Below, piece after piece: positions 37,059 to 48,754 of a DNA stretch of 64,000 nucleotides; within the stretch, counting starts at the first letter, position 1; every line of letters starts with the position of its first letter. A program made the translations under genes and the position numbers. Under the pieces are notes generated by a model. It was given only the letters and a program-made list of their open reading frames with translations, searched no databases and had not been told where the DNA came from. The stretch is from Emergomyces orientalis (lineage: Eukaryota > Ascomycota > Eurotiomycetes > Onygenales > Ajellomycetaceae): positions 434,001 to 498,000 of the forward strand of contig MOWL01000046.1 in the NCBI GenBank assembly GCA_002110485.1. Direction: 5' to 3'.

Positions 37059-38791
37059 ATGTCATACACCGATGACGCCGTCAAGGCTAAACTGTCTGCG
37101 CTCAATGAGACTCAGGAATCCATCGTCACAGTAGCCCAATGGGTCATGTTTCACAGGTCTGCTCATTACCCTCTTGCTCTCTACCCAAATCATTTACCCG
37201 CGTGCGCAAACATTGCTGAATAGGTCGTTGTCTTGTAGGAGGCATGCAGACCGCACTGCGCAGCTCTGGCTACAGAAACTTCGTGACTCGAATCCTCCGA
37301 AACGCCTGAATCTTATATACCTGGCAAATGGTGGGTTCATGTACTCTATCTCTTTCCAGCGCGAAGAGGAAGATATTTGTGCTAACTTCTTATTCTTACC
37401 CGCCTGCCAGAGGTTGCGCAACAGTCTAAAGCAAAGCGAAAGCAGGATTTTCTCATTGCATTCTCACCGGTGGGTTATTTTTCCAATCTTGTGTATAGTA
37501 TGTTTTACATATCTATCCATATTTTTGCTGAATTACCTTCTCTAGATCATTGCGGATGCGACTGCAATCGCGTTTAAAGGAGCCTCTAATGATATCCAAC
37601 GAAAGCTAAGGCGTGTAATTGAGGTCTGGCGACAACGGAATATTTTCGAGGAACCTATTCAGCAGGCCGTGGAAGCTCGAGTTGATGGTTTGTCATCTCA
37701 TAACTCTCCTCAACCTCCACACGAGCTAACTGGTTTCCCTAGAGGTGGACAAATCAAAATCATCCGGTAAAAAGCCATTACTAGGCGGCTCTCTGTTCGC
37801 CAGCTCGCCCGGATCGATTCCATCCGAGTTACAACCGCTAGCTCCACTACAGATCGCCGTCTCCAAAGCCACAGTCTCCTCATCCGCCGCCGTCACAGCC
37901 GCCAACACCGAATATGACAAAATGAACGACCCGTCCGCCCAGATCCCCACGCCGCCCGTTCATGCCGCCCGTCTAAGCCAACTTCTAAAGTCCCTGGCGA
38001 ATGCAGAAAGCTCCGTTTCCGAAATCATCAAGTCTCGCCAGAGCTTGATCCAGGGGCTTGAGAAACTTCTCGATACGAACCGCGCAGCGTTATCGAAAGA
38101 ACAGTCACTGGCTGAGCAATTGGCAGCGCGCAAGATTGAGACGGAGGGAAAAAAGCGGGACGTTGAAGACGCTATCATGCGTGGCTTGTCCGTGGAGAAT
38201 TCGCCGGCGCCGCAGGGAAATGGCAGTGGGAATGATACTGGCAATGCCGAATCGACAACGCCAAGTCAGATGGGTGAAGAGCTTGACCGCCCTGTCGTCG
38301 AAGCTCTGACACCCCCGCCGGTCGAGGCTCTCACACCTGTCGGCTCCCCTAGTCGAAACCAACACCCAGCGAGGAATGAGCAGCAGCATGATTATGAACA
38401 ACATCAACATCCACATAAACCAACAACGGGGATTGGTAGTTATACCCAACCAGGCCAAGCAGAATTTCCACAACCACAATATCTCACAGAAACGTCGCTC
38501 CTCCCACAGCAAGGAACTGTGGATAGCCAGGTTGTAATAACATCGACTATACCCACCACTATGGATCTAACGTCCACGCTCGCGGCGCTACACGGGCATG
38601 GACATGGGGGACGGCTCCCTTCGTCAGAAAACCCCGCGAACGCGAACGGATCAAGCGCGAAGAAGCGCAAGGTTTCGCATGCGCATGCGCAACAGGATGA
38701 GTATGCCGGCTTTTCTGCTGGAGGGGACGTTATGGCGGAATTGGATGATGATGTTGCGGAACTGTTGAGGCAGGAGAGTAATAAGTATTAG
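37059..38791 (+). CDS. RTT103: RNA polymerase II CTD-interacting (CID) protein, Rtt103-like
   Basis: Rtt103 binds the Ser2-phosphorylated C-terminal domain of RNA polymerase II and helps recruit the Rat1 exonuclease for transcription termination. Five exons: 37059-37156, 37239-37330, 37411-37469, 37546-37687 and 37743-38791, giving 479 residues. The N-terminal CID domain covers about residues 1-130. MSYTDDAVKAKLSALNETQ is followed by FHRRHADRTAQLWLQKL (made by splice 1), LIYLANEVAQQSKAK (splice 2), and AFSPIIADATAIAF (splice 3). A coiled-coil region follows, from about residue 200 to 260, with KSRQSLIQGLEKLL. The rest is low-complexity, rich in Pro, Gln and His, and ends near a basic KKRKVSH that may be a nuclear signal. 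All introns are 72-82 bp or shorter. Confidence in the family is high; orthology to yeast RTT103 is by domain layout. Confidence 0.93.
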
Positions 38792-39348
38792 GCCTAACTC
38801 GTATTGTAGCTGTCTATGTATGTTCCTTCGGAGCCGGTTGTAGCTGCAGAGGCGAGGCATTATTGACTGTGTCGATGAATGCTAGGGTTTGGGTTTTTCC
38901 TCTGTAATTTTTCCGTTTTTGTTGTGTTATTTTATTGAATGCTCCTTCACCTTCTTTTTAACTCAGCTATTTTTGTTTCTATCGGACTTTTCAGATAGGC
39001 GGGGGAGCATTCGGGTGCTTTTATATTCTATTTCATTTCAGGGGACATACGAATAAGTTAATTCAAGGAGAAATGATAGATGAAGAAGTTGAATTTCCGG
39101 GGGAACACGAGAATAGATCCGAATCGAATATTATATACATGTACTTCATCCCTACTCACAACGCGCATCAACTGGGAAGAAAGGCACAGAAGAACCCGAA
39201 CATGCACATGTGGCATCCGATGCGTTGTTCTATGGAAAAAAGTAAAAAGAGAAAGAGAGAAACAAAATAAAAAGAGGCTAGCTGGTTCAACCGCTCTTTA
39301 CGCTACGCTGCGCTATGTAGCTATATTATATGTTATTATCATTATTAT
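38792..39348. other. Intergenic between convergent genes
   Basis: 557 bp holding the 3' flanks of RTT103 (plus) and the syntaxin gene (minus). T-rich to about 38960, with AAAAAG/AGAGAAA runs at 39235-39280. Nothing gene-like. Confidence 0.65.
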
Positions 39349-40857
39349 TCAGAATACACCAAGTATATCTGGCGCAACGATCCAGGAATCCCTCGAGAAC
39401 CGGTTTCTCCGATGGCGGAATGGAGAAGGGAACGATGTTGAGGGGGATGGGAGGGGATCTACGGTTCTATAACCATCGCCATATGGAACGGCCGCTCTGC
39501 GGTATCTTTGGCTTCTTTGTCGCCGCTGTTCTTGTTCCTGTTGTTGGGAGCCTGGCGGTTGTAGGCCGGGGGGCAGGGCGGGGGCTGGCGCTGGGTTACT
39601 GCTTCGTTTTGGTTTTACGAGGAGGAGAATAAACATGCCAACGACGAGGAGGACTAGGAGGAGGAGGATTTTTCTTTTCGTGGTGCGTCTTTGGTAGTTG
39701 GTAGCCTTTTTTGGAGGTTTTTACGAGGTGGTCAGTTTGACGATAATGGTAGTAAAAAAACGTATCCATCTGTTCGAATATGAAAGACAAAAGACGAGTT
39801 ATGAGACAGAGCAAGTGAAAACGTACGACTGTAAGCTCCTTATCTGCCGCTTTCACGTCGACCGTCATCCGCTCGACGTTAAAGTCGATGCGGTCGAGCA
39901 TCGTGCCCTGATCTATAATCATCGCTTGCAGATCGCGGAAGATATCAGAAAGTTCTATGATGCCGCGCGCAATGTCATTGATTTCGCGCTCGCGTTGCAT
40001 TATTGCGGCGTCGTTGCTAGTTAGTTGTTTCTGGGATGTTTGGAGGAGGGTTGATTGCGAGTAAGATTTGTCGGCATCTGACTCTATCAGGGACGGATCC
40101 ATATATGGGTTTTGTATGGGCGTTGCGGACCGCTCCAGCGGTGTCGTCATTCCATCCAAACCCCGTAATTCTGTATTCGCGCAAAAGCAATAATTAGTCG
40201 ATCTGATCTGCATTCGAAAGAAGCGGTGGGAAGGGTGCGCTTACTTTTCAGATAAGTGCTTTGCTTCTTCCTAAACCCAGCACTGGCTTCCTGAACTCTT
40301 GACGCAAGTGATATCTGAATATTTTTCGCCATCGTCTCATCACTTTTGTTGACACCCCCTTGCTGTTTCTGTTCTTTCACCATGGTCTCGATTCTCTGAA
40401 TCGCCCGCTGGCAATCGTGAAACGCTCGGGTGATATCCTGCGTCAATTGTTCGATTACGCCCTCCTCTTCCTTTCTGGCATCCTCGTCTCCGAATCCAGG
40501 CAAAACGTGCTTTTGGTGGAGCTTATCTAACCGCGCTGACTTCTGGGCGATTCCAGCTAATCGTTCTGTTACTTCGTCTTGAATATCGACCCAACGGGGT
40601 GGGAGGAGGTCCATTTCAATGACAGCGTCGCCATCATCTTCGAACCCACCACCGGACATAAGTCCGCGCCGCTCCTCTGATATCGATGAGGAGTCTGCAT
40701 GGTCATTCCAAGCTCCGAGGTATCGTGGCTTTTTCGACGGGTGGTGGGCAAAGGATTGGCGGTAAGAGATATATCTGCCAGAGCAAAATGGTCAGGAGAG
40801 AAACTGGGCGCGCTGGATGCCACATAAAGCTTACAAATTAGTGCGGTCCCGCCACAT
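39349..40857 (-). CDS. TLG2: Syntaxin-like t-SNARE, Tlg2 type
   Basis: Qa-SNARE of the trans-Golgi/endosomal system, the partner of Vps45-type SM proteins. Four exons on minus: 40857-40835 (23 nt), 40774-40245, 40170-39827 and 39705-39349, giving 417 residues. The short first exon gives MWRDRTNL and joins YISYRQSFAHHP, the conserved Tlg2 start. The next join makes STYLKKLRGLDGM. The SNARE motif (about residues 240-299) includes IFRDLQAMIIDQGTMLDRID, with the zero-layer Gln, and the last splice yields KELTVATNYQRRTTKRK. A single membrane anchor (ILLLLLVLLVVGMFILLLV) is at about 312-331. About 85 residues then follow on the lumenal side, rich in Pro, Gln and Arg; Tlg2 proteins do carry such a tail, but its sequence is not conserved in my knowledge. 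Confidence 0.94.
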
Positions 40858-43393
40858 ATTTGGAGAGACAGGAGGTGGGGAGAGAAGCTGAGGGTGTGAG
40901 GTATGTATGTATGTCAGTGCCTATGGAGGAGGTGGCCGGTAATTTAGTGGTAGTTGCTGTTCGTCACTGCTGCGCGGGACGTCGGGGGGTATCTTATCAT
41001 GATGGAAAAAAGTCGTTAGATATTCTGCTTAAGTAGAAGAACATAAGAAAGCTGCTAGAAAGACAAAAATGCGCTGTATGAAGCCATAGAGACGTTGAAA
41101 TGGGGAGGTGAATCTGATATAGTTGAGGTGTCTCCAAACATTCCGGAGTTTGGAGGATGCGTGCCTGCACCGATGCGGACTAGCGCCATGGCGGGTATCT
41201 TTCCGCAGATAAAAGAGATTGCATATGGGAAGTATATATTTGGCCAATACTCAGAAACAATCACCAGAATAGTTGGAGCTGGAGCTACTTGGTTCTCACT
41301 AGTTACTCTACCTCCTTCTGCTATATCCCGCTTATTGCTCAGGATCTCTACCACAAACACCTGCCCTTAGAGGCTGATGCGACGGTCATATTTACTTTCT
41401 CTTATTTCCCAGGAGAGGAAGAGGTATTTCCGAAAGGGACAGCCATGTGTATTATAAAGCAGAGAGCCCCCCCCGCCCGCCAGGATAATAATTAGCTTTT
41501 CGATTTCGAGGGCGGTGGATTGTCGGGAAGATTGTCCAGCCCGGGGTAGTAGAGGAGGCGCCCCCGACCAGCAACGGAGACCTTTTTGATCAATAACTTT
41601 ACTTAAAAAATATGTTATTATTGTTGTGATGGGAGGACTAGTTTATTCTTCCTTCTCAGATGTCTAGGCTACAAATACACGTTTCTTCTCTCTGGTTACC
41701 GTGGTTAACTGACCCCCGGTTTTGGTGAGTATCAAAGAAAACTGTGATTGTAGCTGAGCTCATGCTACAGAGTACCAAAGTGCCCTCCTGTTATATCATG
41801 CACTTTAGTCCTCCTTTTGTTTCTATCTGATAAGGCCTAGTTCTGGTACGAACTTCATGTCATTTTGATTTCCCCAATCTAGTCTTCAACTTCTAAGGGG
41901 GCAACACCAGGGAGAAATGGGACAGATTGTTCGATATATCCGGTAGATGTTTCGTAGATTAACAAAGCCAACGGTGATTTGTCAGTCATGCAGTGTTACC
42001 TCACCTACCGTACGTAGTCTTGGGATACGCTCGTCTCGAGAGAATGTTCGTCAAGGTATGGAGTAATCAAGGCTCAAAGAAGATTTGCCCCCAAACGTTC
42101 AACTGGCGCATCTGTAGCCGTTGCCAAGCAATGTGACAACCAGCTCTGTCCTACCTTCCTAATTTCACCTCGTCCATTACCAAACTCTGATCTATAACGA
42201 CCTGATCATCCGGAGTTAAAAGGCTCGACATCTACAAAAATGGCAAGCTACAAGGCCGCAGCACATAGGCGCCCGGGGTTCCTTGGTCCATGGAGAAAGC
42301 AGACCTCTACTAAACTAGAGGGTATCTCTGGACATGTTTCATCCCCTTCCTAACGGCCCTGGTGGAATTGTAGCAGCATTGATTGATCCATCTTGCAGCT
42401 GCCTAGCATGCCATTAGGCGAATGGCCGTCAGTAATTTGACGTAAGTTCCAACCTTGGATATTGGGGCTAGCCCTGGGTCCCGCTGTTTCGTTAAAAGGC
42501 TGAGATGATAGCGGAAATATGGCATTGGTGTCTGAGACCTCTGCCTGTCAAAAGAGAATTTCAAGTTAGGATTGTTTGTGCCGCTTTCGATCCTTCAAAA
42601 GCCAATATCGGGATGAAGATCAAAGAGCTCTCGTGCAAAGATGGGGCAGGAATAGTATCCGATGGTACTGCAGTCTCCTGTGATGATATGATGGTCCATG
42701 ACACGTATATTAACCTGGTAATTCCAAAAGCTCCAGCTTGGCTGGCATCAATTGTTTTTCATATTCGAGGAAAAGCTGTAATCCTTGCCGTTCTCAGATA
42801 TTCGGGGCTTTTTTTTTTTTTTCATTTTGCGTATGGCGAGGCGGATTCCGAAGATATAATGGCTGCCTTCAGCTCAGGTATGAGAGTAAATCCATGCAGA
42901 ATTAGAGAGAATCCTAGGTGGCTGCAAGCACGGCGACATGTAAACGGATGGCAACGGGCTGTGTCTCCTTGGAAGAGAAGCTCCCTACATTAAGGTAATA
43001 GCCAGGTCGAAAAAGGGGGCAGAGTGAGGTTTATGATAAGCGACATATCCAGTCATGCCTGGATTATAGGAAAATCATGCTGTACAAAACCTTAGAGAAT
43101 GGAGAGGTTGAACAATGATGAAATGAGGCTCTTCCCATGTTGAGCCTCGCCTGTTATGGGAGGCTTGGCGTCAACCCCAAGCGAGTGGAGGGGTGAGGTC
43201 ACGTTGTTTACTACAGACTGCAGGTCCACCATCTCTGCCCTACCAACCCTCCCCACGCCCTACTTAACCTCCTACATTCCAACTTCCACTTACCCCTCCA
43301 GCTGTTGTCTGTTTCTGTATTGACTCACTGCGATATCATACCTTATACCCTCCCGTCTGTTGATTTACCCGGGTTTAAACCATATCCATCGCT
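40858..43393. other. Intergenic, no gene firmly seen
   Basis: 2.5 kb between TLG2 (minus) and calmodulin (plus). A 162-codon plus-strand frame at 42505-42993 is entered separately. Overlapping 100-codon frames on both strands at 41029-41495 have no recognisable motif. The last ~150 bp before calmodulin are strongly CT-rich (CCCTCC, CTTCC), typical of promoters of well-expressed fungal genes. Confidence 0.55.
42505..42993 (+). other. Unassigned open frame, 162 codons
   Basis: An ATG-started frame with no family resemblance that I can see. It contains a T13 run read as a string of Phe, which argues against coding. No splice extension was found that adds a recognisable domain. Likely chance; recorded because it is the longest frame in this gap. 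Confidence 0.12.
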
Positions 43394-44346
43394 ATGGTGC
43401 GTGTTGCCCTGATCTGCAGCTACATACTCTACCCCTCCTCATCGCGAGGGGACCCCTGACCCACCGTATATCGACGACTTAAGGGCAAAAAAAGACTTGC
43501 TAAGGAGCTAACACTTTATCATCATATCTAGGCCGACTCATTGACTGAAGAGCAAGTTTCTGAGTACAAGGAAGCCTTCTCCTTATTCGTAAGTCATCGT
43601 TTTCACCTTACCTCTCACCTAGCGGGTTTATCAACCGCCTCAGGGCAAAACTGACATCGGGATCAATTATTACAGGATAAAGATGGCGACGGTCAGTATT
43701 TTCACCCCCCGTGCTGTTTTAAAAGAAAGTCTAGGAAATGGCGAAAGTAAATTAGTTCGATAGGTTGGGCCGGGGCTGATGACTTGTTTTGCTCCAAATG
43801 AAGGACAAATCACCACCAAGGAGTTGGGAACTGTAATGCGATCTTTGGGGCAGAACCCTTCCGAATCAGAGCTGCAGGACATGATCAACGAGGTTGATGC
43901 AGATAATAATGGAACCATTGACTTCCCAGGTATGGTGCCCAGCTTTTCTCATATTTGCAATTTCGATGCTAGATATTATGACTGCGTGTCTAACGATCTA
44001 CTCGACTTTTTTCACAGAATTTTTGACTATGATGGCACGAAAAATGAAGGATACGGATTCTGAAGAGGAGATTCGAGAAGCGTTCAAGGTTTTCGATCGT
44101 GATAACAACGGATTCATCTCCGCTGCAGAGCTACGCCACGTTATGACTTCGATCGGAGAGAAATTGACAGATGATGAGGTTGATGAGATGATCCGTGAGG
44201 CGGATCAGGATGGTGATGGACGAATCGACTGTGAGTTACATGCATTACACGCATGCGCCTGACAGATATCCGACTTAATGGCTAACTTTCCCCTTTTGCG
44301 AAAATATTTAGACAACGAGTTTGTTCAGCTCATGATGCAGAAATAA
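43394..44346 (+). CDS. CMD1: Calmodulin
   Basis: Calcium sensor that activates calcineurin, CaM kinases and other targets. Six exons: 43394-43396 (the ATG alone), 43532-43588, 43676-43691 (16 nt), 43804-43929, 44018-44230 and 44312-44346, giving exactly 149 residues, the standard length. Four EF-hands are readable: DKDGDGQITTKE (made across two splices), DADNNGTIDFPE, DRDNNGFISAAE and DQDGDGRIDYNE, each with the usual Asp/Asn/Gly ligand pattern. The protein starts MADSLTEEQVSEYKEAF and ends FVQLMMQK. The first intron (135 bp) has GTGCGT right after the ATG and a GCTAAC branch-like site. The upstream region is CT-rich. The sequence looks identical or nearly so to other eurotiomycete calmodulins. 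Gene symbol taken from yeast; caM or cmdA is used in other fungi. Confidence 0.98.
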
Positions 44347-44715
44347 ACGTTTCTTAAATCATGTCCCTTGCACCCTGAGCTATGAAGGGTTGATGTCACG
44401 TTTGTTATTATCCAGCCCAACTTTCGCTGTCATATGTTGAGACGAACCCTACGAATTTCGAATGGCATTTATCTTCAGTTTTTCGGCAGGTGTCAATTTG
44501 TTAGTACTTGTACCAAGGGTGCCTCTTAATGACATTACAATTGGACCCATGAACACCTAGGTACCTGATTGAAAGGCGCACCGGGAAATGATAGAATGGA
44601 AATTTGGAAGGCGAGAAGAGGCCTGTGAAAGATTGAAAAAGAAAAAAAAGAAGCAAGAGGAAAAATGAAAAAATTTATATTATGCCCAATTTTCCTTCTT
44701 CATCTTCATCATCAT

Positions 44716-44747
<32 letters not shown>

Positions 44748-45878
44748 GTTTTGTCCAAGAAGCTCATTTCGCTTGCCCCTTAACCCCATTTTCCATAACT
44801 AGTTATATCTTCCCCTGAGTTTGTTTAGTAGTTGTACCTCACCCCACCCACGTTCTATATCATGTACTGCACTTTTAACGAATTGAAAGTTTCGCAAATG
44901 ATAGTGTGAAATGGCTTCATGATATTCAAAATTAGAAGAAGAAAAAAACAAAACACAATCAATCAATCAACTTTTGTTTTTTATCATTTTACCTTATCCC
45001 CATTTCTTGATGTGTTGTTTATTTTTTCTCTACATAAGTTGTTTCCACAATCAAAGCCCCTTCTTGTTCCTTTCATGACAGCCTTTCGTTATTTATTTTT
45101 TATGTTTTATAATTATTTCATTTCATTTCAATTTTCTACTCTTACTACTAGGACTGGCCTTACTCAGACCCATGTCGATGACGACGATGACGGTTTATGA
45201 TGATGTCAACTGCCCGGAATGATACCTGATACATGACCTGCCTAAGTAGACACATACATGGCCTGTCTGAATCAACTACCTACATAGCACTATGTCTCAT
45301 AGTTCGGATTTCTGGGTTTTTACTCCTACACACCCGTTGTGCTCTGTGATCCTTTTCTGTCTCTCTCTCTCTCTCTATGGCATCTTCCCAGTCCGTTTCA
45401 ACGACGTTCTGGACGGACGACAAATAGCCGGAAGCATCGCGCATAGATATAAAGAAACGAAACGGAGGAAGCTCTTGCTTTTGACGCCCACCTCTAAATG
45501 AAATTTCGTTTTCTCGTTCCCGCATCGCGTTGTTCCCCCAACCCTATTGTCCTCTCAACAGTGACGATGCCATAATTAAACCACACGAGTTGAGGGTAGC
45601 CTCATACATGCCATGTACAGTTGAGCGCCCTTACCAGTGGATAATAGCCCAAAGAGTCCTGTTTCGAGGCTTCTGTACATACAGGCCTACAATGGGCTTT
45701 GTCTTATACAATACAATCCAGTATCATCTAAGGGCAGTTAAAATCAATAATATATAAAAAATCCTACACATGTAACTCCTCGCTCCCAAAACCAAACAAA
45801 ATCACGACAAAAAAGAAAGACAAAAGTTATAAACATCTCCACTTTTCCTCTTTTTCTTTCATTTTGTCCAAATCCTCA
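44347..45878. other. Intergenic between convergent genes
   Basis: 1.5 kb holding the 3' flanks of calmodulin (plus) and Med20 (minus). Contains an uninterrupted T30 at 44717-44746 and a CT microsatellite at 45361-45376, with many TTTC/ATTT tracts. The 93-codon frame at 44919-45200 is low-complexity Phe-rich. No gene seen. Confidence 0.65.
44717..44746. repeat. Homopolymer T run, 30 bases
   Basis: Thirty consecutive T, about 370 bp downstream of the calmodulin stop codon and within its probable 3' flank. The exact length is error-prone in sequencing. It could be the A-tail scar of a retroposed sequence read on the other strand, but no element body is visible beside it. Confidence 0.8.
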
Positions 45879-46969
45879 TCACCGATTAAACCTAAAAACC
45901 TCCATATACTGCCTCGCCAAATCCGCCCCAGCAACCCTCGCATTCACCTCTTTATCCCCCAATTTCCCCAACCGCCTCGCCTCCCTCGCCTCTTTCCCCA
46001 AATGTGGGACACGAATCACCTCCCGCGCCCCTCCCACTGCAAATCGACTCCATAGCTCCCTAATAAGTGCCTCTCCAACCTCCCAATCCTCGTCTGTAGG
46101 GATATCCTCTATCGATAAGGACGATGACGATGACGACAACGATGATGTCCACGGTTCGAGTTGCGGGTATACTATGCCATCTTCACCGCCATTGATACCG
46201 CTATCAATATAGCTATCCGTGAGAGACAGCCAAGTCTCACTGCCATCGAGCATCGAAGGACTATCGGAAGCAACATCGGCGCCAGCGGGTCCGCGATATT
46301 CGATCTCGACAATCGTCCCGCGCATACGGGTTTGGGGCGCGGTCTGCCGCACGTCACCGATGCGGATGCGGAAATCGCCGATTTCGAAGTGGTTGCCGTT
46401 TGGCACGGTGATAGTGTGGCGCGGGCACCAGAGCGGTTCGCAGGCGCGTAGGGTGATGGCGTGGAAGGATATGTATGAGGGGTAATCGAGGACCATCATT
46501 GTTTTGGGGCCTGGGAAGGATGGGTCGACCTTTTGAGGAGGTGGTTTTTGTTGCTGCTGTTGCTGCTGCTGCGCATGGCTTGCATGTGTTACGCCGGAAG
46601 ACAATGGATCCCATGGGTCCGGATCGGGTCGGTCAGAGATATATATGAAACCGTATGGTTGGCGGTGGCTGAAGGAGAGAAACTGCATGAAGCGTGGTTG
46701 CAGCGGCGGTAGAGGAGCATAATCGCTTGGTGGTAGACATGAAGGCGTATCTCGCAGTAATCTATGTTCGAGAGCCCAGCGCCCGCAGAGTGTTGGATTG
46801 TATGCAGATCGAAGCCGCTCCATCACGGTTCCTGTGGCCGTTGGCAAATTTTGGTTCACCGGGATGAAATATAAGCTGTATATGCGGATGTTAGGGCATT
46901 GGCTTACGGGAGAACCCAGGAGGAATTTAATAATAATGTAGTGTGATGTACTTACCCAGTGACTGGCAT
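45879..46969 (-). CDS. MED20: Mediator of RNA polymerase II transcription subunit 20
   Basis: Med20 (Srb2 in yeast) is a Mediator head subunit that pairs with Med18 and helps assemble the pre-initiation complex. Two exons on minus: 46969-46956 (14 nt) and 46875-45879, giving 336 residues. The short first exon encodes MPVTG, joined to LYFIPVN, the conserved start of the family. Conserved patches follow: WALEHRLLRDTPSC, RFMQFLSFSHRQPYGFIYI, DYPSYISFHAITLRACEPLW and GDFRIRIGDVRQ. These form the beta-barrel core. A run of eight Gln lies near residue 115, and a Ser/acidic stretch (SSLSSSSSSLSIEDI) near residue 245. The C-terminal helix EALIRELWSRFAV and RQYMEVFRFNR complete it. The gene converges with calmodulin. 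Confidence 0.93.
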
Positions 46970-48754
46970 GGCTTTGGGCCCACTGCTATATGGCTAAATA
47001 CCTAGACAGGTACGTCTCCAACTGGAGAGAGGTTGGACGATGAGAGGGTATAAAAAGTCGTATATAGCAGTAGAATGCGGTTCTTGTAAATGACAACACG
47101 TCCAGAAATAAAATAAAATATCATATATAGCAAATCATAAAAAGAAATGGGGTGCCAATGGCAATTTCGTCCAAAATCAAGTGAGATAGGGGGCAGATAG
47201 TATCTTTTAATCTATGAATATCTGCGATAGGGAGTCCCACCTCAAAGGCCCAAAATCCAAAAGAGTAGGAAAATAAGTGTGACTATTTCAGTCAGCCTAT
47301 ATAGGACTGTCTTTTAGTGAATAACAGAAAGGTATTCGACCGTTCAAAGTCTGTGGCCGCGACGGTTGAAGGTGAATAACAGGCTGTCAACAGTTAATTG
47401 ATAGCATCCCGTGTGCTTGTGCATAAATCTGCAGTGGGTAGTATCCAACCCACTTGGCACTGATTTACGGGTTGTCGCTATCCTCTAGGCCGACAATAAG
47501 TGAATAGTTGCTGATGTCGATGTTTCTAAGCAGAGAATGAAGCAATTATCGTGCATCAAAATCGAAAAATGACACTCACAGGTGGACGTTGAGGGTGGAT
47601 GATAAATATCACGTGGTTTACAACCAGCCTCTGCCCGCCTCGGCCAAACCTCTGGAAGGTTAACATCCATAGACAATTTCTTTGCGCCAGCTTCGCTGGT
47701 CTACAGGCCCAAATGAAATAATCTCTTGTTTCCAGGTTTTGAACAGCTCATAATTGGCTTCGATTATGTTAGGGGCCAGGGAGTGAACATCAGAGCGGAA
47801 TATTTCCACCGCCTACCAAAGTCCCTGATACGGCGGCGCGCTCCAGAACTGTCTATCCCATTCAATTGGTCAACATTTCCTCTTGGGCTGGCATGGTGCC
47901 TAGGCAGTTCGATTCCAGTTTAGGATATATGATCCAATAATTTCTGAGAAAGGACTCAGCCGCCAAAATAACGATCCTGATATTGCGGATTCTCTTTCCC
48001 CTTTGACACTTGAGCTCCAGCGTTCGCAATATAATTTGATGGCCCCGTTTCAATGAGGCCGGGGTCGGTCAGCGTGGTTATGATACGCTAGGCTTATTAA
48101 TAAAGTAGCTTGACCGTTAGGGTTTGCTTGCACCTTCAAACGGAATGGAAATCTATTAATAATTGCTATCGTATTCCTGAAAATGTCACGAAAAATGAAT
48201 TATTAATTATTGATTTTTTGTCTTTTGTACGTTGAATTTCAAATATAATTAATAATATTCAATAGCCAAGGGAACACCTTTTTTGAGGAGCATTACGGAG
48301 TAGCAGGAATAATAGTTAGGAGACGAGAGATTTTAGCTGCAAGCGCCGTTTTTCCTGAAACAAAGACTGCCGCCCCCCTGCCATGCACACTTTTGTTACT
48401 TAAAATGTAGCACAAACCACCATTACGTATTCATGAAGGCATTGCAAATGATGATTCGAACATTTATTATCAATGTCTCATCAAATTCCTTGATTCTTTG
48501 AGGATCGCTCTGGCTGTCATCTTATCTGATGGTGATTGATAAAATCCTGCCCGATTGACGCTAAGTTAAGGTTTGGCGGTATACGCTAGTATCAGGGTAT
48601 TTCGGTAACCGGCAAAATTACAGGTGACAATACGGAACACCATGCATATTTTCTGTGCTTTCGTATTGGCGCTAGAAAAGATTGATAATTGTCATATGTA
48701 ACACACGTTTTTCGCTAGTTATCTGATCAAACGTAAACAAACGAACCCTGTTTA
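46970..48754. other. Intergenic left of the transposon
   Basis: 1.8 kb from the Med20 start to the transposon's left TA. The first few hundred bases are the Med20 promoter. Short frames of 63-65 codons only. AT-rich segments lie at 48160-48270, and the 9-mer TACGGAGTA is at 48294-48302. Nothing gene-like. Confidence 0.6.
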
